Source of the DNA: Atherix ibis
Taxonomy: Eukaryota; Arthropoda; Insecta; Diptera; Athericidae
NCBI GenBank assembly: GCA_958298945.1
Contig: OY282608.1
Coordinates: 77,176,806-77,240,805 of the forward strand
Reading direction: 5' to 3'
Length of the DNA stretch: 64,000 nt
In this document: in pieces, positions 45,668 to 56,850 of the stretch
How the letters are laid out: the number at the start of each line of letters is the position of its first letter
How positions within the stretch are numbered: the stretch's first letter is position 1
The notes under the pieces: model-generated
Seen by the model: the letters and a program-made list of their open reading frames with translations, nothing else
Databases searched by the model: none
Told to the model about the DNA's origin: nothing
Position numbers and translations under genes: made by a program

Positions 45668-48245
45668 TTGTTGGCTTGTTGGCTTGTTGGATTGTTGCCT
45701 TGTTGGTTTGTTGGTTTGTTGGTTTGTTGGTTTGTTGGTTTGTTGGTTTGTTGGTTTGTTGGATTGTTGGTTCGTTGGTTTGTTGGTTTGTTGGTTTGTT
45801 GGTTTGTTGGTTTGTTGGTTTGTTGGTTTATTTGTTTATTTGTTTGTTGGTTTGTTGGCTTGTTGGTTTGTTGGCTTGTTAGTTTGTTGGTTTGTTGATT
45901 TGTTGGATTATTTGTTTGTTGGTTTGTTGGTTTGTTGGTTTGTTGGTTTGTCGGTTTGTTGTTTTGTTGGTTTGTTTGTTTGTTTTTTGGCTTGTTGGTT
46001 TGTTGGCTTGTTGGTTTGTTGGTCCGTTAGTTTGTTTGTCGTTAGTTTGTTGGTTTGTTGGTTTATTTGTTTGTTCGTTTGTTGGCTTGTTGGTTTGTTG
46101 GTTTGTTGGTTTGTTTGTTTGTTGGTTTGTTAGTTTGTTGGTTTGTTGGTTTGTTTGTTTGTTGGTTTGTTCGTTTGCTGGCTTGTTGGTTTGTTGGCTT
46201 GTTAGCTTGTTGTCATGTTGGTTTTTTGGTTTGTTGGTTTGTTGGTTTGTAGGTTTCTTGGTTTGTTGGTTTGTTGGTTTGTTGGTTTGTTGGTTTGTTG
46301 GTTTGTTGGTTTGTTGGTTTGTTGGTTTGTTGGCTTGTTGGTTTGTTGGTTTTTTGGTTTGTTGGCTTGTTGGTTTGTTGGCTTGTTGGCTTGTTGGTTT
46401 GTTGGTTTGTTGGTTTGTTGGTTTGTTGGTTTGTTGGTTTATTGGTTTGTTGGTTTGTTGGTTTGTTGGTTTGTTGGTTTGTTGGTTTGTTGGTTTCTTG
46501 TTTTGTTGGTTTGTTGGTTTGTTGGTTTGTTGGCTTGTTGGTTTGTTGGCTTGTTAGCTTCTTGATTTGTTGGTTTGTTGGTTTGTTGGTTTGTTCGTTT
46601 GTTCGTTTGTTCGTTTGTTGTTTTGTTGGTTTGTTGGTTTGTTGGTTTGTTGGTTTGTTGGTTTGTTTGTTTGTTGGTTTATTCGTTTGTTAGCTTGTTG
46701 GTTTGTTGGCTTGTTGGCTTGTTTGCTTGTTCGGTTGTTGGTTGGTTGGTTTGTTGGTTTGTTGGCTTGTTGGTTTGTTGGTTTTTTGGTTTGTTGGCTT
46801 GTTGGTTTGTTGGCTTGTTGGCTTGTTAGTTTGTTAGTTTGTTGGTTTGTTGGCTTGTTGGTTTGTTGGTTTGTTGGTTTGTTGGTTTGTTGGTTTGTTG
46901 GTTTGTTGGTTTGTTTGTTTGTTGGTTTGTTCGTTTGTTGGCTTGTTGGTTTGTTGGCTTGTTGGCTTGTTGGTTTGTTTGTTTGTTGGTTTATTTGTTT
47001 GTTGGTTTGTTGGTTTGTTGGGTTGTTGGTTTATTTGTTTGTTGGTTTGTTGGTTTGTTGGCTTGTTGGATTGTTGGTTTGTTGGTTTGTTGGTTTGTTG
47101 GTTTATTTGTTTGTTGGTTTGTTGGTTTGTTGGCTTGTTGGTTTGTTGGCTTGTTGGCTTGTTGGTTTGTTGGTTTTTTGGTTTTTTGGTTTGTTGGTTT
47201 GTTGGTTTGTTGGTTTGTTGGTTTGTTTGTTTGTTGGTTTATTCGTTTGTTGGCTTGTTAATTTGTTGGCTTGTTGGCTTGTTTGCTTGTTGGTTTGTTG
47301 GGTTGTTTGCTTGTTGGTTTGTTGGTTTGTTGGTTTGTTGGTTTGTTGGTTTGTTGGTTTGTTGATTTGTCGGTTTGTTGGTTTGTTGGTTTATTTGTTT
47401 GTTCGTTTGTTGGTTTGTTGGTTTGTTGGTTTGTTGATTTTTGGTTTTTTGGTTTATTGGTATGTTCGTTTAATGGCTTGTTGGTTTGTTGGCTTGTTGG
47501 TTTGTTCGTTTGTTGGTTTATTGGTTTGTTGGTTTGTTTGTTTGTTGGTTTGTTCATTTGTTGGCTTGTTGGTTTGTTGGCTTGTTGGTTTGTTGGTTTG
47601 TTGGTTTATTTGTTTGTTGGTTTGTTGGCTTGTTGGTTTGTTGGCTTGCTAGTTTGTTGGTTTGTTGGTTTGTTGGATTATTTGTTTGTTGGTTTGTTGG
47701 TCTGTTGGTTTGTTCGTTTGTTGGTTTGTTGGCTTGTTGGTTTGTTGGTTTGTTGGTTTGTTGGCTTGTTGGCTTGTTGGTTTGTTGGTTTGTTGGTTTG
47801 TTGGCATGTTGGTTTGTTGGTTTGTTGGTTTGTTGGTTTGTTGGTTTGTTGGTTTGTTGGTTTGTTGGTTTGTTGGTTTGTTGGTTTGTTGGTTTGTTGG
47901 TTTGTTGGTTTGTTGGTTTGTTGGTTTGTTGGTTTATTTGTTTGTTGGTTTGTTGGCTTGTTGGTTTGTTGGCTTGTTAGTTTGTTGGTTTGTTGGTTTG
48001 TTGGATTATTTGTTTGTTGGTTTGTTGGTTTGTTGGTTTGTTGGTTTGTTGGTTTGTTGGTTTGTTGGCTTGTTGGTTTGTTGGCTTATTGGTTTGTTGG
48101 CTTGTTGGCTTGTTGGTTTGTTGGTTTGTTGGTTTGTTGGCATGTTGGTTTGTTGGTTTGTTCGTTTGTTGGCTTGTTGGTTTATTGGCTTGTTGGCTTG
48201 TTGGCATGTTCGTTTGTTGGTTTTTTGGTTTGATGGTTTGTTGGT
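45668..48245 (+). repeat. HOR eta, copy 2 (2,578 bp)
   Basis: GATTGTTGCC at 45690, GGTCCGTTAG at 46021, GTAGGTTTCTTGG near 46250, GGTCTGTTGG at 47699. The offset to copy 1 is 2,821 bp, then 2,594, then 2,578; the last step is two octamers lost from a pure run. It retains GATTTTTGGTTTTTTGG near 47437, shared with copy 1 near 44843. Confidence 0.87.
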
Positions 48246-50395
48246 TTGTTGGCTTGTTGGCTTGTTGGATTGTTGCCTTGTTGGTTTGTTGGTTTGTTGG
48301 TTTGTTGGTTTGTTGGTTTGTTGGTTTGTTGGATTGTTGGTTTGTTGGTTTGTTGGTTTGTTGGTTTGTTGGTTTGTTGGTTTGTTGGTTTGTTGGTTTA
48401 TTTGTTTATTTGTTTGTTGGTTTGTTGGCTTGTTGGTTTGTTGGCTTGTTAGTTTGTTGGTTTGTTGATTTGTTGGATTATTTGTTTGTTGGTTTGTTGG
48501 TTTGTTGGTTTGTTGGTTTGTTGGTTTGTTGGTTTGTTGGTTTGTTGGTTTGTTGGTTTGTTGGTTTGTTGGTTTGTTGGTTTGTTGGTTTGTTGGTTTG
48601 TTGGTTTGTTGGTTTGTTGGTTTGTTGTTTTGTTGGTTTGTTGGCTTGTTAGTTTGTTGGTTTGTTGGTTTGTTGGATTATTTGTTTGTTGGTTTGTTGG
48701 TTTGTTGGTTTGTTGGCTTGTTAGTTTGTTGGCTTGTTGGTTTGTTGGCTTGTTGGCTTGTTGGTTTGTTGGTTTGTTGGTTTGTTGGCATGTTGGTTTG
48801 TTGGTTTGTTGGTTTGTTGGTTTGTCGGTTTGTTGGTTTGTTGATTTGTTGGCTTGTTAGTTTGTTGGCTTGTTGGTTTGTTGGCTTGTTGGCTTGTTGG
48901 TTTGTTGATTTGTTGGTTTGTTGGTTTATTGGTATGTTCGTTTGTTGGCTTGTTGGTTTGTTGGCTTGTTGGTTTGTTGGCTTGTTGGTTTGTTTGTTTG
49001 TTGGTTTATTGGTTTGTTGGTTTGTTCGTTTGTTGGTTTGTTCATTTGTTGGCTTGGTGGTTTGTTGACTTGTTGGTTTTTTGGTTTGTTGGTTTGTTGG
49101 TTTGTTTGTTTGTTGGGTTGTTCGTTTGTTGGTTTGTTCGTTTGTTGGCTTGTTGGTTTATTGGTTTGTTGGTTTGTTGGCTTGTTGGTTTGTTGGCTTG
49201 TTGGTTTGTTGGTTTGTTGGTTTGTTGGTTTGTTGGTTTGTTGGTTTGTTTGTTTGTTGGTTTGTTCGTTTGTTGGCTTGTTGGTTTATTGGTTTGTTGG
49301 TTTGTTGGTTTGTCGGTTGTTGTTTTGTTGGTTTGTTTGTTTGTTGGTTTGTTTGTTTTTTGGCTTGTTGGTTTGTTGGCTTGTTGGCTTGTTGGTCTGT
49401 TAGTTTGTTTGTCGTTGGTTTGTTGGTTTGTTGGTTTATTTGTTTGTTGGTTTGTTGGCTTGTTGGTTTGTTGGCTTGTTAGTTTGTTGGTTTGTTGATT
49501 TGTTGGATTATTTGTTTGTTGGTTTGTTGGTTTGTTGGTTTGTTGGTTTGTTGGTTTGTTGGTTTGTTGGTTTGTTGGTTTGTTGGTTTGTTGGTTTGTT
49601 GGTTTGTTGGTTTGTTGGTTTGTTGGTTTGTTGGTTTATTGGTTTGTTGGTTTGTTGGTTTGTTGTTTTGTTGGTTTGTTGGCTTGTTAGTTTGTTGGTT
49701 TGTTGGTTTGTTGGATTATTTGTTTGTTGCTTTGTTGGTTTGTTGGTTTGTTGGCTTGTTAATTTGTTGGCTTGTTGGTTTGTTGGCTTGTTGGCTTGTT
49801 TGTTTGTTGGTTTGTTGGTTTGTTGGCATGTTGGTTTGTTGGTTTGTTGGTTTGTTGGTTTGTCGGTTTGTTGGTTTGTTGATTTGTTGGCTTGTTAGTT
49901 TGTTGGCTTGTTGGTTTGTTGGCTTGTTGGCTTGTTGGTTTGTTGATTTGTTGGTTTGTTGGTTTATTGGTATGTTCGTTTGTTGGCTTGTTGGTTTGTT
50001 GGCTTGTTGGTTTGTTCGTTTGTTGGTTTATTGGTTTGTTGGTTTGTTCGTTTGTTGGTTTGTTCATTTGTTGGCTTGGTGGTTTGTTGACTTGTTGGTT
50101 TGTTGGTTTGTTGGTTTGTTGGTTTGTTTGTTTGTTGGGTTGTTCGTTTGTTGGTTTGTTTGTTTGTTGGTTTGTTGGCTTGTTGGTTTGTTGGCTTGCT
50201 GGTTTGTTGGCTTATTGGCTTGTTGGTTTGTTGGTTTGTTGGTTTTTTGGCACGTTGGTTTGTTGGTTTGTTGGTTTGTTGGTTTGTTGGTTTGTTGGTT
50301 TGTTGATTTGTTGGTTTGTTGGTTTGTTGGTTTATTTGTTTGTTCGTTTGTTGCTTTGTTGGTTTGTTGGTTTGTTGGTTTGTTGATTTGTTGGT
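48246..50395 (+). repeat. HOR eta, copy 3, with an internal 1,030-bp tandem duplication
   Basis: GATTGTTGCC at 48268, then two tandem segments beginning near 48462 and 49492 that match at 1,030-1,038 bp. Each carries GTATGTTCG (near 48930 and 49971), TCATTTGTTGGCTTGGTGG and a GGGTTGTTCG unit. The shortened CGGTTGTTG near 49314 is a 7-base unit. GGTCTGTTAGTTTG is at 49394. Confidence 0.82.
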
Positions 50396-52900
50396 TTGTT
50401 GGTTTGTCGGTTTGTTGTTTTGTTGGTTTATTTGTTTGTTGGGTTGTTTGTTTTTTGGCTTGTTGGTTTGTTGGCTTGTTGGCTTGTTGGTCTGTTAGTT
50501 TGTTTGTCGTTGGTTTGTTGGTTTGTTGGTTTATTTGTTTGTTCGTTTGTTGGCTTGTTGGTTTGTTGGTTTGTTGGCTTGTTGGTTTGTTGGCTTGTTG
50601 GTTTGTTGGCTTGTTGGCTTGTTGGTTTGTTGGTTTGTTGGTTTGTTGGCATGTTGGTTTGTTGGTTTGTTGGTTTGTTGGTTTGTTGGTTTGTTGGTTT
50701 GTTGGTTTGTTGGTTTGTTGGTTTGTTGGTTTGTTGGTTTGTTGGTTTGTTGGTTTATTTGTTTGTTGGTTTGTTGGCTTGTTGGTTTGTTGGCTTGTTA
50801 GTTTGTTGCTTTGTTGGTTTGTTGGATTATTTGTTTGTTGGTTTGTTGGTTTGTTGGTTTGCTGGTTTGTTGGTTTGTTGGTTTGTTGGCTTGTTGGTTT
50901 GTTGGCTTGTTGGTTTGTTGGCTTGTTGGCTTGTTGTTTTGTTGGTTTGTTGGTTTGTTGGCATGTTGGTTTGTTGGTTTGTTCGTTTGTTGGCTTGTTG
51001 GTTTATTGGCTTGTTGGCTTGTTGGCATGTTCGTTTGTTGGTTTTTTGGTTTGATGGTTTGTTGGTTTGTTGGCTTGTTGGCTTGTTGGATTGTTGCCCT
51101 GTTGGTTTGTTGGTTTGTGGGTTTGTTGGTTTGTTGGTTTGTTGGTTTGTTGGTTTGTTGGTTTGTTGGTTTGTTGGTTTGTTGGTTTGTTGGTTTGTTG
51201 GTTTATTTGTTTGTTGGTTTGTTGGCTTGTTGGTTTGTTGGCTTGTTAGTTTGTTGGTTTGTTAGTTTGTTGGATTATTTGTTTGTTGGTTTGTTGGTTT
51301 GTTGGTTTGTTGGTTTGTTAGTTTGTTGGTTTGTTGGCTTGTTGGTTTGTTGGTTTATTGGCTTGTTGGTTTGTTGGCTTGTTGGCTTGTTCGTTTGTTG
51401 GTTTGTTCGTTTGTTGGTTTGTTGGTTTGTTGGTTTGTTGGTTTGTTGGTTTGTTGGTTTGTTGGTTTGTTTGTTTGTTGGTTTGTTCGTTTGTTGAATT
51501 GTTGGTTTATTGGTTTGTTGGTTTGTTGGTTTGTCGGTTTGTTGTTTTTTGGCTTGTTGGTTTGTTGCCTTGTTGGCTTGTTGGTCCGTTAGTTTGTTTG
51601 TTGGTTTGTTGGTTTATTTGTTTGTTCGTTTGTTGGCTTGTTGGTTTGTTGGTTTGTTGGTTTGTTTGTTTGTTGGTTTGTTAGTTTGTTGGTTTGTTGG
51701 TTTGTTTGTTTGTTGGTTTGTTCGTTTGCTGGCTTGTTGGTTTGTTGGCTTGTTAGCTTGTTCTCATGTTGGTTTTTTGGTTTGTTGGTTTGTTGGTTTG
51801 TAGGTTTCTTGGTTTGTTGGTTTGTTGGTGTGTTGGTTTGTTGGTTTGTTGGTTTGTTGGTTTGTTGGTTTGTTGGCTTGTTGGTTTGTTCGTTTTTTGG
51901 TTTGTTGGCTTGTTGGTTTGTTGGCTTGTTGGCTTGTTGGTTTGTTGGTTTGTGTTGGTTTGTTGGTTTGTTGGTTTGTTGGTTTGTTGGTTTATTGGTT
52001 TGTTGGTTTGTTGGTTTGTTGGTTTGTTGGTTTGTTGGTTTGTTGTTTTGTTGGTTTGTTGGTTTGTTGGTTTGTTGGCTTGTTGGTTTGTTGGCTTGTT
52101 AGCTTCTTGATTTGTTGGTTTGTTGGTTTGTTGGTTTGTTGGTTTGTTGGTTTGTTCATTTGTTCGTTTGTTCGTTTGTTGTTTTGTTGGTTTGTTGGTT
52201 TGTTGGTTTGTTGGTTTGTTGGTTTGTTGGTTTGTTGGTTTGTTTGTTTGTTGGTTTATTCGTTTGTTAGCTTGTTGGTTTGTTGGCTTGTTGGCTTGTT
52301 TGCTTGTTCGGTTGTTGGTTGGTTGATTTGTTGGTTTGTTGGCTTGTTGGTTTGTTGGTTTTTTGGTTTGTTGGCTTGTTGGTTTGTTGGCTTGTTGGCT
52401 TGTTAGTTTGTTAGTTTGTTGGTTTGTTGGTTTGTTGGTTTGTTGGTTTGTTGGTTTGTTGGTTTGTTGGTTTGTTGGTTTGTTTGTTTGTTGGTTTGTT
52501 CGTTTGTTGGCTTGTTGGTTTGTTGGCTTGTTGGCTTGTTGGTTTGTTTGTTTGTTGGTTTATTTGTTTGTTGGTTTGTTGGTTTGTTGGGTTGTTGGTT
52601 TATTTGTTTGTTGGTTTGTTGGTTTGTTGGCTTGTTGGATTGTTGGTTTGTTGGTTTGTTGGTTTGTTGGTTTATTTGTTTGTTGGTTTGTTGGTTTGTT
52701 GGCTTGTTGGTTTGTTGGCTTGTTGGCTTGTTGGTTTGTTGGTTTTTTGGTTTTTTGGTTTGTTGGTTTGTTGGTTTGTTGGTTTGTTTGTTTGTTGGTT
52801 TATTCGTTTGTTGGCTTGTTAATTTGTTGGCTTGTTGGCTTGTTTGCTTGTTGGTTTGTTGGGTTGTTTGCTTGTTGGTTTGTTGGTTTGTTGGTTTGTT
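50396..52900 (+). repeat. HOR eta, distant copy of the 40.3-42.6 kb block
   Basis: Matches the eta leading block at offsets of 10,111, 10,071, 10,096, 10,058 and 10,047 bp (start, GCCCTG marker 51089, GAATTGTT near 51497, GGTCCGTTAG 51583, and the pure-run region near 51822). Compared with 41.4 kb it has lost two units around GTTTTTTGG near 51545. The segment 51.77-52.9 kb also matches 46.2-47.3 kb at about 5,551-5,577 bp. Confidence 0.82.
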
Positions 52901-54700
52901 GGTTTTTTGGTTTGTTGGTTTGTTGGTTTGTTGGTTTGTTGGTTTGTTGGTTTGTTGGTTTGTTGGTTTTTTGGTTTTTTGGTTTGTTGGCTTGTTGGTT
53001 TGTTGGTTTGTTGGTTTGTTGGTTTGTTGGTTTGTTGGTTTGTTGGTTTGTTGGTTTGTTGGTTTGTTGGTTTGTTGGTTTCTTCGTTTGTTGGTTTTTT
53101 GGTTTGTGGGTTTGTTGTTTTGTTGGTTTGTGGGTTTTTTGGCTTTTTGGTTTGTTGGCTTGTTGGTTTGTTGATTTGTTGTTTTGTTGGTTTGTTGGTT
53201 TGTTGGTTCGTTGGTTTGTTGGTTTGTTGGTTTGTTGGTTTGTTGGTTTGTTGGTTTGTTGGTTTGTTGGTTTGTTCGTTTGTTGGTTTTTTCGGTTGTT
53301 GGTTTGTTGGTTGGTTGGTTTGTTGGTTTGTTGGCTTGTTGGTTTGTTGGTTTTTTTGGTTTGTTGGCTTGTTGGTTTGTTGGCTTGTTGGCTTGTTGGT
53401 TTGTTGGTTTGTTGGTTTGTTGGTTTGTTGGCTTGTTGGTTTGTTGGTTTGTTGGTTTGTTGGTTTGGTGGTTTATTTGTTTGTTGGCTTGTTGGTTTGT
53501 TGGCTTGTTGGTTTGTTGGCTTGTTGGTTTTTTGGTTTGTTGGTTTGTTGGTTTGTTGGTTTGTTGGTTTGTTGGTTTGTTGGTTTGTTGGTTTGTTGGT
53601 TTGTTGGTTTGTTGGTTTGTTGGTTTGTTTGTTTGTTGGTTTATTCGTTTGTTGGATTGTTAATTTGTTGGCTTGTTGGCTTGTTTGCTTGTTGGTTTGT
53701 TGGGTTGTTTGCTTGTTGGTTTGTTGGTTTGTGATTTTGTTGGTTTGTTGGTTCGTTGGTTTGTTGGTTTGTTGGTTTGTTGGCTTGTCGGTTTGTTAGC
53801 TAGTTGGCTTGTTGGTTTGTTAGTTTGTTGGATTGTTGGTTTGTTGGTTTGTTGGTTTGTTTGTTTGTTGGTTTGTTGGTTTGCTGGTTTGTTGGTTTGT
53901 TTGTTTGTTGGTTTGTTGGTTTGTTCATTTGTTGGCTTGTTGGTTTGTTGGCTTGTTGGCTTGTTGGTTTGTTGGTTTGTTTATTTGTTGGTTTATTTGT
54001 TTGTTGGTTGGTTGGTTTGTTGGGTTGTTGGTTTATTTGTGTGTTGGTTTGTTGGTTTGTTGGCTTGTTGGTTTGTTGGTTTATTGGTTTGTTGGTTTAT
54101 TTGTTTGTTGGTTTGTTGACTTGTTGGTTTGTTGTCTTGTTGGCTTGTAGGTTTGTTGGTTTATTGGTTTGTTGGTGTGTTGGTTTGTTGGTTTGTTGGT
54201 TTGTTGATTTGTTCGTTTGTTGGTTTTTTGGTTTATTTGTTTGTTGGTTTGTTGGTTTGTTGGTTTGTTGGTTTGTTCGTTTGTTCGTTTGTTGGCTTAT
54301 TAATTTGCTGGCTTGTTGGCTTGTTGGTTTGTTGGTTTGTTTGTTTCTTGGTTTGTTGGTTTGTTGGTTTGATGGTTTGTTCGTTTGTTGGTTTGTTGGT
54401 TTGTTGGTTTGTTGGTTTGTTGGCTTGTTGGTTTGTTGGTTTGTTGGTTTGTTGGTTTGTTGGCTTGTTGGCTTGTTGGTTTGTTGGCTTGTTGGCTTGT
54501 CGGTTTGTTGGTTTGTTGGTTTGTTGGTTTGTTGGTTTGTTGGTTTGTTGGTTTGTTGTTTTTTTGGTATGTTTGTTTGTTGGTTTGTTTGTTTGTTGGT
54601 TTGTTCGTTTCTTGACTAGTTGGTTTGTTGGCTTGTTGGCTTGTTGGTTTGTTGGGTAGTTTGTTTGTTGGTTTATTGGTTTGTTGGTTTGTTGGTTTGT
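52901..54700 (+). repeat. Mixed mosaic between eta and the right-hand HORs
   Basis: Octamer array with a high density of GGTTTTTT units and GGTTTGTGG (53.07-53.15 kb), resembling block P and the later 57.75 kb segment (TTCTTCGTTT). From about 53.7 kb it resembles block Q and delta, with GTGATTTTG near 53732, GCTTGTCGG near 53782 and 54493, and GATTTGTTCG near 54205. I could not assign one parent copy. Confidence 0.65.
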
Positions 54701-56850
54701 TTGTTGGTTTGTTCGTTTGTTGGCTTGTTGGTTTGTTGGCTTGTTGGCTTGTTAGTATGTTTGTTTGTTGGTTTATTTGTTTGCTGGTTTGTTGGTTTGT
54801 TGGGTTGTTGGTTTATTTGTTTGTTGGCTTGTTGGTTTGTTGGCTTGTTGGTTTGTTGGCTTGTTGGCTTGTTGGTTTGTTTGTTTGTTGGTTTGTTGGA
54901 TTGTTAGTTTGTTGGTTTGTTAGTTTGTTGGTTTGTTGGTTTGTCGGTTAGTTGGTTTGTTGGTTTGTTGGTTTGTTGGTTTGTTTGTTGTTGGTTTATT
55001 CGTTTGTTGGCTTGTTTGCTTGTTGGTTTGTTGGTTTGTTTTTTCTTGTTGGTTTGTTGTTTTGTTGGTTTGTTGGTTTGTTGGTTTGTTGGTTTGTTGG
55101 TTTGTTGGTTTGTTGGCTTGTCGGTTTGTTGGCTTGTTGGCTTGTTTGCTTGTTGGTTTGTTGGTTTGTTTGCTTGTTGGTTTTTTGTTTTGTTGGTTTG
55201 TTGGTTTGTTGGTTTGTTGGTTTGTTGGCTTGTCGGTTTGTTGGCTTGTTGGCTTGTTGGTTTGTTGGTTTGTCGGTTTGTTTGTTTGTTGGTTTGTTCG
55301 TTTGTTGGCTTGTTCGTTTGTTGGCTTGTTGGTTTATTTGTTTGTTCGTTTGTTTGTTTGTTTGTTTGTTTGTTGGTTTGTTGGTTTGTTGGTTTATTGG
55401 TTTGTTGGTTTATTTGCTTGTTGGTTTGTTGGTTTGTTGATAAGTTGGTTTGTTGGTTTGTTGGTTTGTTGGTTTATTTGTTTGTTGGTTTGTTGGCTTG
55501 TTTGTTTGTTGGCTTGTTGGCTTGTTGGTTTGTTGGTTTATTGGTTTGTTGGTGTGTTGGTTTGTTAGTTTGTTGGTTTGTTGGTTTGTTGATTTGTTCG
55601 TTTGTTGGTTTGTTGGTTTATTTGTTTGTTGGTTTATTGTTTTGTTGGTTTGTTCGTTTGTTCGTTTGTTGGCTTGTTGGTTTGTTGGCTTGTTGGCTTG
55701 TTGGTTTGTTGGTTTGTTGGTTTGTTGGTTTGTTGGTTTGTTGGTTTGTTGGTTTGTTGGTTTGTTCGTTTGTTGGTTTGTTGGTTTGTTGGTTTGTTAG
55801 CTTGTTGGTTTGCTGGTTTGTTGGTTTGTTGGTTTGTTGGTTTGTTGGTTTGATGGTTTGTTGGTTTGTTGGTTTGTTGGTTTGTTGGTTTGTTGGTTTT
55901 GTTGGTTTGTTGGTTTGTTGGGTTGTTGGTTTGTTGGGTTGTTGGTTTGTTGGTTTACTGGTTTGTTGGTTTGTTGGTTTGTTGGCTTGTTGGTTTGTTG
56001 GTGTGTTGGTTTGTTAGTTTGTTGGTTTGTTGGTTTGTTGATTTGTTCGTTTGTTGGTTTGTTGGTTTATTTGTTTGTTGGTTTGTTGGTTTGTTGGTTT
56101 GTTCGTTTGTTCGTTTGTTGGCTTGTTGGTTTATTGGCTTGTTGGCTTGTTGGTTTGTTGGTTTGTTGGTTTGTTGGTTTGTTGGTTTGTTGGTTTGTTG
56201 GTTTGTTGGTTTGTTGGTTTGTTCGTTTGTTGGTTTGTTGGTTTGTTGGTTTGTTAGCTTGTTGGTTTGCTGGTTTGTTGGTTTGTTGGTTTGTTGGTTT
56301 GTTGGTTTGTTGGTTTGTTGGTTTGTTGGTTTGTTGGTTTGTTGGTTTGTTGGTTTGTTGGTTTGTTGGTTTGTTGGTTTGTTGCTTTGTTGGTTTACTG
56401 GTTTGTTGGTTTGTTGGTTTGTTGGCTTGTTGGATTGTTGGTTTGTTGGCTTGTTGGCTTGTCGGTTTGTTGGTTTGTTGGTTTGTTGGTTTGTTGGTTT
56501 GTTGGTTTGTTGGTTTGTTGGCTTGTTGTTTTTTTGGTTTGTTTGTTTGTTGGTTTGTTGGTTCGTTTGTGTGTTTGTTGGTTGGTTTGTTCGTTTGTTG
56601 GCTTGTTGCTTTGTTGGTTTGTTGGTTTGTTGGTTTGTTGGTTTGTTGGTTTGTTCGTTTATTTGTTTGTTCGTTAGTTTGTTTGTTTGTTTGTTGGTTT
56701 GTTGGTTTGTTGGTTTGTTGGTTTGTTGGTTTATATGTTTGTTCGTTTGTTGGCTTGTTGGTTTGTTGGCTTGTTGATTAGTTGGTTTGTTGGTTTGTTG
56801 GTTTGTTTGTTTGTTGGTTTGTTCGTTTGTTGGTTTTTTGGTTTGTTGGC
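54701..56850 (+). repeat. Block I, copy 1
   Basis: Markers are GTTTTTTCTTGTTGG at 55036-55050, GCTTGTCGG near 55117 and 55227, six consecutive GTTT tetramers at 55348-55371, GATAAGTTGG near 55439, a 9-base unit GGTTTTGTT near 55887 and the TCG marker at 56563. It matches block I copy 2 about 5.12-5.64 kb downstream. Confidence 0.8.
55348..55371 (+). repeat. (GTTT)6 tetramer run
   Basis: Six GTTT tetramers in a row replace the GTTT-GTTG alternation of the octamer. A similar shorter run is at about 61,005-61,020 in block I copy 2, and other GTTT runs lie at 7920-7940, 11690-11710 and 15945-15960. Confidence 0.9.

Larger units (their letters stand above)
13079..51098 (+). repeat. Dispersed barcode GATTGTTGCC, 23 copies
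   Basis: Starts at 13079, 14829, 16215, 17791, 18173, 20101, 20869, 23452, 24260, 27129, 28569, 29856, 32280, 33495, 35454, 37916, 39180, 39556, 41018, 42869, 45690, 48268 and 51089. Most are preceded 60-80 bp upstream by GGCATGTTCG and TTTGATGG. The copies at 41018 and 51089 share a further change (GCCCTG). The marker is absent from 1-13 kb and 51.1-64 kb, so the central 38 kb was amplified from a common cassette. Confidence 0.9.
1718..51590 (+). repeat. Dispersed barcode GGTCTGTTAG / GGTCCGTTAG
   Basis: GGTCTGTTAGTTTGTTTGTC occurs at 1718, 3365, 30936, 34630, 39939, 40378, 49394 and 50489. The CpG-bearing form GGTCCGTTAG occurs at 41525, 43200, 43955, 46021 and 51583, and GGTGTGTTAG at 36621. 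It links alpha at the left end to zeta and eta more than 27 kb away. The CCG form is restricted to eta. Confidence 0.85.

Noticed and set aside
42869..51098. Equal 2,821-bp spacing of GATTGTTGCC (42869-45690 and 48268-51089) as one regular period
   Set aside because: The interval between them is 2,578 bp, and the second 2,821-bp interval contains a different arrangement (the 1,030-bp duplication), so the equality appears to be coincidence.
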